Source: Acholeplasmataceae bacterium
Lineage (GTDB): Bacteria; Bacillota_I; Bacilli_A; Acholeplasmatales; Acholeplasmataceae
DNA length: 32,611 nucleotides
Assembly (NCBI GenBank): GCA_023230825.1
Contig: JALNWO010000005.1
Location: 1 to 32,611, forward strand
Reading direction: 5' to 3'
Position numbers and translations under genes: made by a program. Below, piece after piece: positions 13,947-25,900 of the stretch (positions are counted from its first letter, which is position 1; the number at the start of each line of letters is the position of its first letter). Under the pieces are notes generated by a model. The model was not told where the DNA came from and did not search any database. It saw only the letters and a program-made list of their open reading frames with translations.

Positions 13947-16900
13947 GAATAGCCCTATAGGTGAGCTTCAAGAAAGAAGACATAATGAGGATCAAGCACG
14001 TAGTTTTAATGCAGTAGATACTAAAGCTACTAAGATAGATATATTAGAAACAAAGTTCTTTGGTAATAATACTATACCACGTGAAGAGAACTATCCTATC
14101 ATAGAAGAAGCTACCACAGCAGATCCAAATACTATTCGTGATGAGATACTTCCATCTGATAAAGTGGAGTTGAAACAAGAAACTAATATGAAATGGAGGG
14201 ATTATGACATTACATCCCCAGTTAGATATGAGGCAAAAGATGGTGATTCTGGATTTGTGTGTACATGGAACAAAGAAAGCATGGGAGTAGAAGCATTATC
14301 CTCGTATCACACTAAGCAAGCATTTGTTACCATCATGGGCAGGATACTTGACACTCACTCTAACGTTGATAAGACTGATTTAAATAAATCATATGTAGCA
14401 TCTTCATTAGGCTCTACCATGACTGTAAAAATGGAAGCAATTCCTGTAACATTATCAGATGATCCAGATGTAAGGCAAGAAATTATTGTTCCATGTATCC
14501 CTGTATATGGTAAGCTTAGATCAGATCCTTATATATTAGACTTAGCAAGAGGTGGTGTCTTTTATAATAATGTTAATACTCAACCTTTTCCTTCAATAAC
14601 ATTCCCCATAATTACGTTTACAAATCTGGATCCTTTATTTGCTGAATTTTATTGCTTCCCGCATTCTTCCCATTTGACTGGTAATGAAGATGATTTACAT
14701 ATATCAAAAAATTATGGGATATGTAAGGTATCAAGTAGCAGTCATCCAGGTGTTGAGTCTCAAGCTGCTGTGCATGCAGGACTTATTAAAACTGTTAATC
14801 AGGATGATGATTTTATTAACAAGAAACGTATCATAGAGGGCTATAATACAGAGTCAACAATAACAACTCTCGAACAAAATGAAGAAATCTCTGTATCAAG
14901 AAATCTTATCTATACCCCCAAAATATATTCCTCTGTGAATTCTGTTCGTAAAAATGTAGCAATTGTCAAAGATGCTACAGGTAACATGTTTAATCATGAT
15001 GGATTAGGTATGCAATGCAGAGTGTTTAAATCGTTAAACTGTTTAGCTCATACTATTAGCCAGGATGCAAATATGATAGATGTATCGATTGTTTATCAAA
15101 CACAGTTAATATCAACCTCAAACAGTAAGTCAGAAACTGATGAAGGCGAATACTTTGCTGAAGGTGAGTCCGTATATGCTTTAATTCCTATTTCAATGAA
15201 AATTAGACAGTATAATACTGATGATAATTCTTTTGATCATACTGTATCCGTTACTCCAAGTAGTATAGACTTATGCTGGCATGATCCAGATAGATCGTTT
15301 ATTTCAAAAAAGAGAAAGGCTGCACCATCTTTTCATTATGGGTACAACACACAATTCGATACAATAGATAAAAAAATTACTATATATTCTGATAATAATC
15401 ATGAGATTAGGGGGTATAAGTTAAATCTATGGTCCTATAACAATAATGGGGAAGATGAATGCATGTATTCAAAAATAGTGTTTACATATTTCAATAAAAT
15501 AACACAACAAGAGTTCTCTCCTGCTTATTATAATTTCCCTCAATTTTCAGATCTTGATATTAATACTTTTATTATTACTGATATCAAGGTTGATGATCAA
15601 GGTGAAGAAAAGTTGTTTGTAATATCTTATAAGATTAACAACCAAGAATATCGAACAACATTAACATGTATCCCCTTTGAAAGCTATTATAGTATAGGTA
15701 GCTTGATTGGGGCAACAGGATTAAAAAAACATATGTTTATTAATGCTGATTCTATTAATATTTCTAATCCAAATGATGATTTATCTGTTATTGCAGAACA
15801 CAAGAATGAAGAGCAATCACCTTCAAAGATTGTTACAAAGAATAAATACCAAGTAACATTAGGAGGTTTAAATAATTTCAATAATAGTGAAATTTATCTA
15901 TCTTCTGCTCCGTATTCATATTTTAAACTTGCGATGTACCAACTAAATAAAGAAGATCGTGAGATCCCTACTGTATGGGATAAGCTTTCAGGGTCTAATA
16001 ATGTTATGTTTACGAAGTCTTTAACACAAGAGAATCAACCATATGCTATCCCGTATCGTACAAAATATTCTCCAGCAGTATTTGTTTGGGGTAATTCATT
16101 TCATGCTTGGAAGACTAATGACTTTAAAGTATCACATGCGAGCGGTATATTTAGACAACTTATGTTACCTTCATATCGTACACGTGGGCATGCTGAGTAT
16201 CAAGATGTTGTCCCGTTATATACAGAAGCAATTGCATTGCCTATGATACTACCTATATTACAACCAATGAGAAATAGTGATAATCATACTGTTGTTAAAC
16301 ATGGTATGTACAGATATACCGATACGGAAATTAATGGTAGCGACAACACTGTTAAGCGATTGCTGTTAATTAGGAATCCCGAAAAAAATAATGATACAGG
16401 AAAGGAATACTTAAACTCAATGCGTGGTTCTTTTTTAGGAAGATGCTTAAACAATCAAACATATATATTGTACGCATATGAAACTCCTACAGATTATGCT
16501 GCTTTTAATGTACATTTATTAAATATAGATAAGCTAAGTGATCTTACAGGCGACGAATATCGTTCTTCATACTGCAACGCATACAGAAAGCTATCTCAAT
16601 CTGCTGTTTATCAGGGGAAGTATGATAATTCAAGCCTTCAGTTTTCATCTTATATGTTACCAAGAAGTGAATTCTATCAAGGATTTGTCGGAACTATTAT
16701 GGTGTATCCAACTAAACAGTTAAACCAAACGGGACAGTATACTGATATGGATACAGTTACTCAATATAATGGCATGGATTTTTCACACTATAATATCATT
16801 AGAGGCGATAAATTAGTTAACGTAAATAACAAAAGTTACCTGTTGCATAATGAACAGTTCTATCTCGCATCGTTACTATACAAGTATACCTCGACAAGTA

Positions 16901-17799
16901 AGCAGTCTGTCCAGATTAATTCATTATCTGGAGCAGGAGTAATTAAACTACATACTGTAGGAGCATACTTATTCATGGTGAAAAAAACTCACTCAGAAGT
17001 ATATTATCAAGATGAGAATGATATTATACCATTGTTTGCTGATTCAGGAACTATCATAGACTCGCCTGTAATCTCTGGTATTGATATATTCTTCTGTATC
17101 CTCTCAACAGATAAGACTCAGATTAAAGTATATTCAATCAATAGACTCGACATAGTAAAGAGAAGAATAATCTATTCGTCTTCAGAGGTCAAAAACAGTA
17201 TCGTATTCTGGTCATCTAAAGTTAAGTATCCTTCTATACTCTATACAGAAATGGGTGAGAATGATGCTATTAAAATTACCTTTAAATCTATATTCCCAGC
17301 AGGTGTTGTATCAATGGGAGACTTGCCAACAATAAGTGGTGAAAATATTAGTGATTTACTGATCAGAACTAAGACTATTAATGGTGTTGTGGGTGAGCCT
17401 GAGTTTTTGATTAGTGTTGGTGATGAATTAATTATTGCATCTCTTGATACAAGAGAGAATGAGGAGCAGAGTATGAAGATTAAGTCTTCTGTTATAACTC
17501 TACCTGAGTATCAAGAGAATATGTTTATACTCACAGGCATTGAAGTTAGCGTGATACAGTATAAGAGTGTAATAAATAATGCTTTAAGAACTCTTAAGAT
17601 AAATATTTACAATGCTTTTAATAGTGAATCTATTAAAGAAAAATCATTTACTGAAGGAGAAATAGATGTAGTACATGGTAAAGTGCTTTTATCTGTATCA
17701 CCTGATATGGATATTAGAAGAATATATTATACAATAGAATCTAAAGGATACAAGATTACAGGAGTTAATCTTGTTGGATACTTCACAGAATTAATTTAA
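13936..17799 (+). CDS. Large tail nozzle/muzzle-like protein
   Basis: 1287 aa from the chosen start. The sequence is almost entirely short beta strands with aspartate/asparagine turns and no membrane segment. The C-terminal half shows the repeating strand clusters expected of a beta-propeller (for example around 990-1130), and the end (R-R-I-Y-Y-T-I-E-S-K-G-Y-K-I-T-G-V-N-L) resembles the last strands of podovirus tail nozzle proteins such as T7 gp12 or P22 gp10. Its place after the connector block and ahead of ejection-type proteins agrees. It is longer than T7 gp12, so extra domains are likely, perhaps in the first 300 residues. An in-frame ATG at 13888 is possible but has no spaced ribosome site, while GAGG lies about ten bases before 13936. 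Confidence 0.6.
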   Translation: MLYKNSPIGELQERRHNEDQARSFNAVDTKATKIDILETKFFGNNTIPREENYPIIEEATTADPNTIRDEILPSDKVELKQETNMKWRDYDITSPVRYEAKDGDSGFVCTWNKESMGVEALSSYHTKQAFVTIMGRILDTHSNVDKTDLNKSYVASSLGSTMTVKMEAIPVTLSDDPDVRQEIIVPCIPVYGKLRSDPYILDLARGGVFYNNVNTQPFPSITFPIITFTNLDPLFAEFYCFPHSSHLTGNEDDLHISKNYGICKVSSSSHPGVESQAAVHAGLIKTVNQDDDFINKKRIIEGYNTESTITTLEQNEEISVSRNLIYTPKIYSSVNSVRKNVAIVKDATGNMFNHDGLGMQCRVFKSLNCLAHTISQDANMIDVSIVYQTQLISTSNSKSETDEGEYFAEGESVYALIPISMKIRQYNTDDNSFDHTVSVTPSSIDLCWHDPDRSFISKKRKAAPSFHYGYNTQFDTIDKKITIYSDNNHEIRGYKLNLWSYNNNGEDECMYSKIVFTYFNKITQQEFSPAYYNFPQFSDLDINTFIITDIKVDDQGEEKLFVISYKINNQEYRTTLTCIPFESYYSIGSLIGATGLKKHMFINADSINISNPNDDLSVIAEHKNEEQSPSKIVTKNKYQVTLGGLNNFNNSEIYLSSAPYSYFKLAMYQLNKEDREIPTVWDKLSGSNNVMFTKSLTQENQPYAIPYRTKYSPAVFVWGNSFHAWKTNDFKVSHASGIFRQLMLPSYRTRGHAEYQDVVPLYTEAIALPMILPILQPMRNSDNHTVVKHGMYRYTDTEINGSDNTVKRLLLIRNPEKNNDTGKEYLNSMRGSFLGRCLNNQTYILYAYETPTDYAAFNVHLLNIDKLSDLTGDEYRSSYCNAYRKLSQSAVYQGKYDNSSLQFSSYMLPRSEFYQGFVGTIMVYPTKQLNQTGQYTDMDTVTQYNGMDFSHYNIIRGDKLVNVNNKSYLLHNEQFYLASLLYKYTSTSKQSVQINSLSGAGVIKLHTVGAYLFMVKKTHSEVYYQDENDIIPLFADSGTIIDSPVISGIDIFFCILSTDKTQIKVYSINRLDIVKRRIIYSSSEVKNSIVFWSSKVKYPSILYTEMGENDAIKITFKSIFPAGVVSMGDLPTISGENISDLLIRTKTINGVVGEPEFLISVGDELIIASLDTRENEEQSMKIKSSVITLPEYQENMFILTGIEVSVIQYKSVINNALRTLKINIYNAFNSESIKEKSFTEGEIDVVHGKVLLSVSPDMDIRRIYYTIESKGYKITGVNLVGYFTELI

Positions 17800-17811
17800 A
17801 GGAGGGAAATT

Positions 17812-18339
17812 ATGATTCCAATTATGATGACATTAGCTGGAGCAGGAGCATCTCTATGGAATAGTCGCCAGCAGAATAAAGAAGAGAATGAAGAACGTAA
17901 ACAAATGCGGGAAGCTCTTGATAAACAGATTGCTGCTGACCAAAGAGAACGTGGACAATTAGGTATATCATCTCAAGAAGCTGCACAGAGAGCTGGACAG
18001 ATGCTTGTAAAGTATAGGAATAATCCTGAGATGCAAGATAGAGTACAAAGTATGTATACTAATCAAATGCAGGCTAATCATCAACGTTATCAAGAAGCTG
18101 GAGCACGTATGGCTGAAGCACGTGCTGAACGTGGACTATATGGCAAGAAGAAGATGAACTGGGGTAGTGCAATTATGGATGCTACTGCTATTGGAATTAG
18201 TGCAGCAACAGGTATAATGGGAATAGGAAACCAACGACAAGCTGCTACACAACAAAAAGAGTTGAATGATATAATATTGGAGTATTATAGATTTTTAGCC
18301 CCTAAAAAGCCTACTAATTCAAGTTATGATGGAGGTTAA
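17812..18339 (+). CDS. Small ejection/internal virion protein candidate
   Basis: 175 aa. A short hydrophobic N-terminus (I-P-I-M-M-T-L-A-G-A-G-A) is followed by a long, charged Q/E/R-rich helix (15-115) and a glycine/alanine-rich hydrophobic segment at about 125-145 (A-I-M-D-A-T-A-I-G-I-S-A-A-T-G). This pattern, a long helix with small-residue membrane-active segments, is seen in podovirus proteins ejected from the virion to form a channel (T7 gp14, P22 gp7). It has a very strong AAAGGAGGG site and lies between the nozzle and the giant polymerase genes. No sequence family was recognised. Confidence 0.6.
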   Translation: MIPIMMTLAGAGASLWNSRQQNKEENEERKQMREALDKQIAADQRERGQLGISSQEAAQRAGQMLVKYRNNPEMQDRVQSMYTNQMQANHQRYQEAGARMAEARAERGLYGKKKMNWGSAIMDATAIGISAATGIMGIGNQRQAATQQKELNDIILEYYRFLAPKKPTNSSYDGG

Positions 18340-18344
18340 AGATT

Positions 18345-19211
18345 ATGCAGAATAGATTAAAAGATCGTGATAGAGGTGGATACACCTCTGACAGATACAG
18401 ACCTCATGATAACTATACTAATGCTTTTAACATGTTAGCACAGATAGGACTTGCTGAGAAAGAAGTAACTAATAGCATGCGCAATGCTGTTACGCAAGCT
18501 GCTAATGTTAAAGCTCTTCAAGACAGATTAAAGTTTGATGTAAGTTCGCAGAGTGCTAAACTAAAGCAGTCAGCGCTTGACTATAATACAGGTCTACAAA
18601 TGAAGTACAAAGATTTTATTCAAACATATATGGATTCTAACGAAGACAAAAGAAAAAAAGAAATTGAGGAGTGGATTGAAACTAATTGGGGCGAATATGA
18701 TGATAATGATGATGATGGTTTTGAAAAAGCATTAAATGACCATATAAAAGAAGTCTATGACATGGATATGGCTGCTGCTAAAAAAAGATATAAAGCAATA
18801 TCAGACATTATTGAGAGTCACTCAGATGACACGCAAAAATATATTGAAGAATTTGATAATGCAAATGGTGTGTTTAGTTTTTATCCTAATAATCCTGATG
18901 GCTTAGACAATAAAATTAAGAAGTGGGCTGAAAATAGTCAAGACAATTATTACAATGATTCTGCTTTTATAAAAGCAGTTAAGAAACATAAAAAAGAAGT
19001 CTATGGAATGGATATAGATACTGCTAAAGAAAAAGATAAAGCAATATTAGACAATATTGAGAGTCACTCAGATAACACGCAAGAATATATTGGAGAATTT
19101 GATAATGCATCTGTCTGGAAAATTATTGGATCATCTATTATGAAAACAAATGCTATTATAGAAAGATTCTTTAAAAAACTTCTTTCAAAGGAGATTAATA
19201 ATGAGTATTAA
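18345..19211 (+). CDS. Ejection-type protein with internal tandem duplication
   Basis: 288 aa, not recognised. Residues 1-100 are helical and hydrophilic. Residues about 106-173 and 190-255 are two copies of one acidic helical unit sharing E-V-Y-x-M-D, K-A-I-x-D-x-I-E-S-H-S-D-x-T-Q and E-F-D-N-A. The C-terminal 30 residues are less charged and end in a basic amphipathic piece. The gene starts five bases after the previous stop and overlaps the next start by 11 bases. Position suggests an internal or ejected protein; acidic repeat proteins could also bind partners such as the neighbouring polymerase. Function is unknown. Confidence 0.6.
   Translation: MQNRLKDRDRGGYTSDRYRPHDNYTNAFNMLAQIGLAEKEVTNSMRNAVTQAANVKALQDRLKFDVSSQSAKLKQSALDYNTGLQMKYKDFIQTYMDSNEDKRKKEIEEWIETNWGEYDDNDDDGFEKALNDHIKEVYDMDMAAAKKRYKAISDIIESHSDDTQKYIEEFDNANGVFSFYPNNPDGLDNKIKKWAENSQDNYYNDSAFIKAVKKHKKEVYGMDIDTAKEKDKAILDNIESHSDNTQEYIGEFDNASVWKIIGSSIMKTNAIIERFFKKLLSKEINNEY
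18661..18863 (+). repeat. Tandem duplication, copy 1
   Basis: First copy of an in-frame repeat. Its conserved core ends in GAATTTGATAATGCA and matches copy 2 at an offset of 246 bases (252 before a six-base indel in the middle). The last 70 bases are nearly identical between copies. Confidence 0.8.
18913..19109 (+). repeat. Tandem duplication, copy 2
   Basis: Second copy of the repeat. Differences from copy 1 are concentrated in the first half, while the stretch from AAAGCAATAT to GATAATGCA is nearly the same. High DNA identity rather than only protein identity suggests a fairly recent duplication or gene conversion. Confidence 0.8.
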
Positions 19212-19965
19212 TGAGAATTTCTTAAAGATAGATCCTGCCCTCTTTAAAGAAGATCAGCCAGAAACAAGTCTTGCTGAGAATGAGGAAAAAGAAGCTGAGA
19301 ATATAGCTAATGCAATAGTTAATCTTCATTCATATGATACCCTCTTTGAGGATAATTATGAAGCTCAGAAGATGCTTAATTTGATTCATGAGACTATAGA
19401 TAGAGGTACACCAACAAAAGCAAGTATTAAAAGAGAAAAAGACGATCTTGACAGACGAATTAAGACATCTGCATACTCTATTTTTTCTGCAATGTATCTT
19501 GCTAAAGCAGGAGTACCTGGTGCTGAACAATTACTTAAAGATGCTAATGATAAGTATGAACAAATGAAATATGTAAGGTCGTTAATACAGACTAACCCTG
19601 AAGAATATATAGCTAATAAAGTAACTCAAGTGATGAAGAATATGGACACATTCACACAAGGGGCAGCATACTTAGTCGGTACAATGAAGAGGGATAAAGC
19701 TCAAGGATTTACTGCAGCTGCACAAGGTGTACAGGTTCAAGCTCAAAAAGAGTTAGAAACTTTAACCGGAATGTACCAACTATATCAAAAAGAAAAAGAA
19801 GGTTTCTACAACCAGATGACTAGTATGGATAAAAAATTAGCTAAGAGCAAAGAAGGTAAGAGTATGCGAACAGAGTTACAAAGTAAAATAGAACAAATTG
19901 ACAAACAAATGGAAGACATAAGAATCAGGTTTAAAGACTTAATAGGGACATACGATGTTAAGTAA
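19201..19965 (+). CDS. Helical internal/ejection protein candidate
   Basis: 254 aa, not recognised. Almost wholly helical and hydrophilic, with two coiled-coil-like stretches: about 80-130 and 185-245 (repeated K-E-L-E-T-L, S-K-I-E-Q-I-D-K-Q-M). A small alanine/glycine-rich part lies around 155-178 (T-Q-G-A-A-Y-L-V-G, then F-T-A-A-A-Q-G-V). No signal peptide. An AAAGGAG site sits seven bases upstream, inside the previous gene, and the polymerase gene begins 11 bases after its stop. Long helical proteins just ahead of a giant virion polymerase are expected to be ejected partners, but this is position-based. Confidence 0.6.
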   Translation: MSINENFLKIDPALFKEDQPETSLAENEEKEAENIANAIVNLHSYDTLFEDNYEAQKMLNLIHETIDRGTPTKASIKREKDDLDRRIKTSAYSIFSAMYLAKAGVPGAEQLLKDANDKYEQMKYVRSLIQTNPEEYIANKVTQVMKNMDTFTQGAAYLVGTMKRDKAQGFTAAAQGVQVQAQKELETLTGMYQLYQKEKEGFYNQMTSMDKKLAKSKEGKSMRTELQSKIEQIDKQMEDIRIRFKDLIGTYDVK

Positions 19966-19976
19966 AGGAAAGAGAT

Positions 19977-22900
19977 ATGAGTAGAGAAGAACGAATAGGT
20001 CAAGTGTATAATGAACTACTTGACACTGTTAAAATGGATGATTACAAGTCAGTGTCTGGGACAGGTGCTATACTCACATACTCTGCAATAGCTAATCATA
20101 GTCAGTTAGGAATGACTGCTTCTGAGGCTAAAAATAATCCCAGAGAGGCTGCACGTAGAGCATTAGCATATAATATTGCTACCTCTATGGTATCTGATTA
20201 TGATAGATTAAGCCCTATAATAGGAAGCAATAAAGCATATAATGAAATCATGAGTAAATCTAATACTCTTGTTAATGAAATATTAGGTAATGACGGTGAG
20301 CATAAAAGAACTATGGCGATACGAAACTTCTCTACTGCTGATGCTGATGGAGATGTTTATATCCGAAGCCTTGATGGTTCAAGGAAATACTATTCAGAGA
20401 TTACACATAATGTTAATATAGGTGGGTCAATGGCTCAATGGTCAACAATAGCATTAGGTAATACTATCATTGGTAGTATAGCTACTAAATTGTTGATCGA
20501 AGATTCTATTGAAGGTAAACTTAATCCATTATCAAAGAACTTTAGACAAGCTGCACTTAAAGAACATTTCTATACTGCAAGTGTTGAAGATCAAATGCTT
20601 GGAGAGATGGGTAGAATGTCTGCTAATGTAGGAGCATTTGTATTACCTATAGGAGAACAGTTTCTATTAGCATACTTAACAGGTGGTGCAACGTCTGCAA
20701 CAGCCGTAAATACGCTTCGATCCACATGGCTTAACGCTCGTACAGCCTTGACTGCATTAAATGTCGTAAAGAACACATTTGGAGAGTATTCAATGAGTAC
20801 AGGATTCGCTGATGAATTTAAATTTGGAAGTAAAAAGATGCTTACAACACTCGCAGCTGAATCATTATCACATATTATATCTAATGGATTATCTAAAGCA
20901 ATGGTGCATAGCACTCCAGGTTTCGGAGATAGGACTACTTTAAGACAATTACTTAGAGCTGTTGAGGATACTTCAAGTCCTGGTAGTGGAATAGGAAGAA
21001 TGTTTCATGTTGCTATGATGCCGATGCTTAATCAAGGATTAGAGACTGCGTACCATACTGCAATAGACTATGCTGTATTCAACTCAATTAACTATGCTTC
21101 TAATGGAATTGGTTGGGGTGATGCGTTCCATGAATTAACTATGCAACGATACGTATTCACTAAGATGCACGAGATTGAAAAACAACGTGCATTAGAAGAA
21201 GGAAGAGATGCAAAATCATTTGCTGAAACTGTTACAAGTAGTGTATGGGATGCGTATAGAAGAAGAGTAGTAAACAATATTGGCATGAACTTCGCACGTA
21301 ATGTTGTGATAGGTAAACTATCTAAAACTGATCCAAATGCAATAGCTCCTATTCTCACAAAGAAATGGTTTAAGAAGAATGCTCGGGAGTTTAGTCACCT
21401 ATCTCAACAGAATAAGAAGCTATTTGGCATTGCTAAGTTCACAGCTGACATAACTAATACTATGTATCCTGGAGGGCTTAGAGGCATGGATATGGCTCTT
21501 TTAGCCTATAATAAAGATGGTGTACTATCCTTGCGAGGTACTGACCCAGAAGTAGCTGCTCAATTATATTCATCTATGTTTATCTCTCAAGAGTTAGCAA
21601 CTAATCTAATGTTTAGACTCTTTACTGGTGGGGCGAATACAGCACAGGATACATTTATGTCTCGTGCATTCGCTGTCTCAGCAAATAATATACATGATAT
21701 AGCAGATATATTAGGAGGTAGATCTCCTCTCCCTTATGGTGTTAATATCGCAGCAAGAGGTGCAGTTAATCTTGCTATGCTTGAAGATAATATACATCTT
21801 AATCGTGATAACTATGATGACTTTGCTAATACAATGGGGACATACTTACGAACTCATCGTGGAGCAACTGAACATAATAAAGCTCTCGCGAAGCAATCAT
21901 ATGAGTATCTTAAGCGTATCCATATAGGAGACAATGATGATGCTTCACGTGAGTTCTCTCATAGAATGAAAAACATTATCACAAGTGTTCTTAATGTTGA
22001 TTTAGATAAGACTCTTAAAGATGGAGATATACAGATTAATGATGAGATGTTTGGTGGACTATATAATGCTACCAAAGAATCATTAACATTTTTTGGTAGA
22101 GATAATACAATCGATTCAATAAACACATTACGTACACTATATGATAACTATCAGAATTCAACATTAACCCAAGAAGAACAGTCTGTATTTAATGGCGTAA
22201 TGGGTAGAATAAAGCAGCAAGGAATTGAGAATCCTAATACACTATTTGACTTAGTTGCGTCAGCACAAGGACTTGATCCTGACATTGTACGTACTCTTAT
22301 TGGTGAGTCAGCAGGGGTTACTGCTCAAAGAATATTAGCTTCTTTACCTGGTACTCCTGAATCAACAACAGGCGATGATTATGAAATAATGAATACAACT
22401 ATACGAGAGTTAAGAACATCTATGGTTGATCTCATTATTAATAAATTAGATATCGCTAAAGCAGTTGCATCTAATCAATCAATGAAGAAAGAGATTAGAA
22501 TACAAGAAGCATTCCAAGCACAGCATGAAGCTATCACTATGATGAAACTTATAGGGCACAGGATAAATGGAGTTCAGTATGATAGTATTCTTAAGAGGTT
22601 TAAATCAGTTAGTACGGTATTAAACGGCATTGACCAACAATTTGAAACTCATCTTATTAATCGTATTAGCTCAATGTATGATATCCCTTCAGGAGATGTT
22701 AAAGGGCTATCAGATATATTAAGTATCATGAGAGTAGATAGGGGTAATAGATCTACTATTGCAGCTTACATTGCAACAGCTGATGCAAATGAAAGAGTAT
22801 TAGAAGATTTTGTAACTATCTCAGAAAGTGTGGATAACAACTTCTCAAGAAAGCTTGCATTACGTAAAGCTAATGCGATAAGTGTTGTCCCTGTAGAAAA

Positions 22901-25900
22901 TGCAGGTACAACTATCTATATTAACGATGAGGCTATTCATACAAGAGAATTAGATCTTAACCGTAATATTGTAACATTGATTCTTGATGATCCAGATAAG
23001 AGCTCAGCATTAACAACTGAAATGATGAGAGGATATGTTGGTACTTATATCAATAAGTTAGCTGATGGATTAAATGTTAAAGAGACTCAAGCTATTAACG
23101 ATAGGCTTAACAGTCTTCTCATAGGACATAATATTAGAGTTGATTTCACTCCTAACTCTGGTGCTGATAACGATGAAATAAATATTCATATGCCAGATAA
23201 TTTATCTGTTCAAGAGTATAAAGATATATTAACAACCATAGCAAATGCTTCGATAGCAAGATTAACAAGTAATGAAATAGATGCTCATAATTCGTATAGA
23301 GAAGCTAACACAACAGATAGGATACTACATGTTGGAGCGGTAACCATAAATAACAAGACTATACCTATTGATGAAGGAGTCAAGAGGATTAAACAAGTAC
23401 ATGGAGCTATTAACGTTGCACGTATGGCAATAGCAACAGGGTATGACATTGATACTTCCCGAGAGATAGTTGGGAGATACCTTGCTTTAAAGGGAAGGTC
23501 TGAATTAAGAAACGATGATTTAATAAACTATTTGTTGGTACATCAGTATCAGGAGAACTCTATCATGAGAACTCTCCAGGTTAAGTTTAGTAGTACAGAT
23601 AAAGCATATTTGACAGCACTGGCTGCAATCAATAAGACTGGTAAAGTAACACAGTCTGAAAGCATGATGACGATTAGTTTAGAAGAATCTAAGAATATGA
23701 CTGAGGCTCAAAAAGAATCAGTTACCAGGCTTCTTAACGAGCAAGGTTTTGCAAGATTACCTGCTTCAGGTACAGCATCAATGGGAGGCATGTTCTTCAA
23801 GGTAACAGGAGATCAGTCTACTGACCCCAAGAAGATTCAGGCGTATACACGTGCATATAGAGATCTATTAATAAATAATACTACAATTGTTAATAGAGAT
23901 AATCTTATTGCAGCATTAGCAGAGATTCGTGGTGAATATGATAGAACTTACACTGCTATAGGCGGGCTTGATGAAGGGGGATATAATAATCTATGGAATT
24001 TGTTTAGGCAAGATCTTGCTACAAGATTAGGTATTTTTTTTACTCCTGGATCTGAGGAAATCTTTAATCAGTTCTCAATAAAAAGCTTATTTGACCTAAC
24101 TCTTGGAGTATATAGAGTTCGTGAGAATGGTGCGATGACTGTCAATACAATTGACAGAGATTCATACGAGAAGTTTACAGAGCATTTAACTCATGTATTC
24201 GCTACTAATGGATCTGAAATGTTATCTATCACTGGAATGGATGCAAGAACAGTAAACAAAAGACCTGCGGAAGCAGCAGTATATGGAGCTGAACAACGTG
24301 AATTAGTTAATGACTTTCGCAATCTTAATTTTACTCCTGCTGAATATGCTGATGTCGATAACTTACTTCACAGCATATTCAATAATCGTAATCTTAGTTA
24401 TTCAGACAGAATATCAGACAGAGATTTTGCTACAGTATGGGATGACTTAAAACCTATTATTCAATCTCGATATAGCATAAACATAGATGACCCTACATAT
24501 GCTCCTGCATTCCGCAGAATGGTAAACCATTGGGGAGATAGAGGTCCAGCCATAGAGAAGGGGATAGATGAAGTACTGCATAATTTTGCTAAGCAAATTA
24601 TTCCACCTTACTTTATGGATGCGGACATAATAGAACTTGCTGAAGGAGCAAGAACAGCTCTTGAAACGTATTCTTATCCTGCAACAGGTGATGCTAATGA
24701 ACCTGATCCAATAAAAAACATCCATGAAACAATGGCGGATAATATTAACTCAATTTTAAATAATGTTAATCATATGGTACTCGATAATTTTGGTCAAACA
24801 GAATCATCTATATCTGGGGTGGATGAGATTATAGGTTCCACTATGCTTGATATAGTAATAAAAGCCTCAAATAGTCTGCCCCAGAATCAACAACCACCAG
24901 AAGTGATAACCTTTGTTAGAGCTGCTGAAAGAATGTTAAAAAATATAGACAAAAATCCTGTAGCGAATTTACAAAAACTTGTTAAAGACTCTATTGAAAC
25001 TCCTGACTCGGTGCCATTTTATCAGATAATTGGGGCAGTTATTGATGCTCAAAATTACTATGTTGAGGGCTCAGCACCTTATAATTATATTCAATCATTT
25101 ATTGATCAGCTTAACAATGCTATGACTCCCGCAAACAGATTGAGTCCTGATAAGTATGGTCAACGTGACGAAGTGTTTAGGTCATTTAGCACCAAAGAAG
25201 TTACTCCAGAAAATTTTTATAAATATATTAGAAGAGATGAAAAGAGTACTCCACAGTCCAAAGAAGCACGTCTTTTAGCAACTGCAGCAATGGATGGACT
25301 ATTAGTAGCTAATCCTGATTATGATGCTGTTAAACGTGTGAATGCGATGTTCACAGACTATATTCCAGATGAGAACTTTGTTCAAGCAATGGCAAGAGAG
25401 TTTTCTGATCTTAAAATTGAATATGTTGAAGCTGATACTAATAGATCTATTGGTCCTCGACATGGTGATGGTTCAGTAAAAATATCACCGCGAATGAGTG
25501 CTCGAATAGGGTATATGATGGGACTACCTGGACATAATGCTACTAAGATATCTGGAATTAGTGGATTGCTTGGAGGTCTTAGCAAGAACTCACTTGAGGT
25601 AGATCCTCAGATAGATGACAACACTATCAGAATATATACTGATAACTTAAAATTAGCCAATAAACAAACCTTATCTATAATTAGAGCTCTTAGGGGGAGA
25701 CAATATCTTGGTGAAAGAATTGTTATTAATGATGTTAATCACGTTGGATTCACTGTTGATTTATCTCAGCATAGTGATGAGATCAGGCAAGGCGTATTTA
25801 GGTCATTAAGACTACACGCTGTTGCTAAGCAAGGAGCATTAGATCGTACTGCATATCCTGAACAGGTAGTGATGAATCCATTTCAAGTTGCTGGTAATCC

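Noticed and set aside
20340..20354. A second DxDGD match (DADGD at residues 122-126 of the giant polymerase)
   Set aside because: It lies far from the barrel region, lacks an upstream R-x-P, and is followed by V-Y-I-R-S-L-D, more like a calcium-loop-like turn. It also fails the EF-hand glycine at position six, so no function is claimed.
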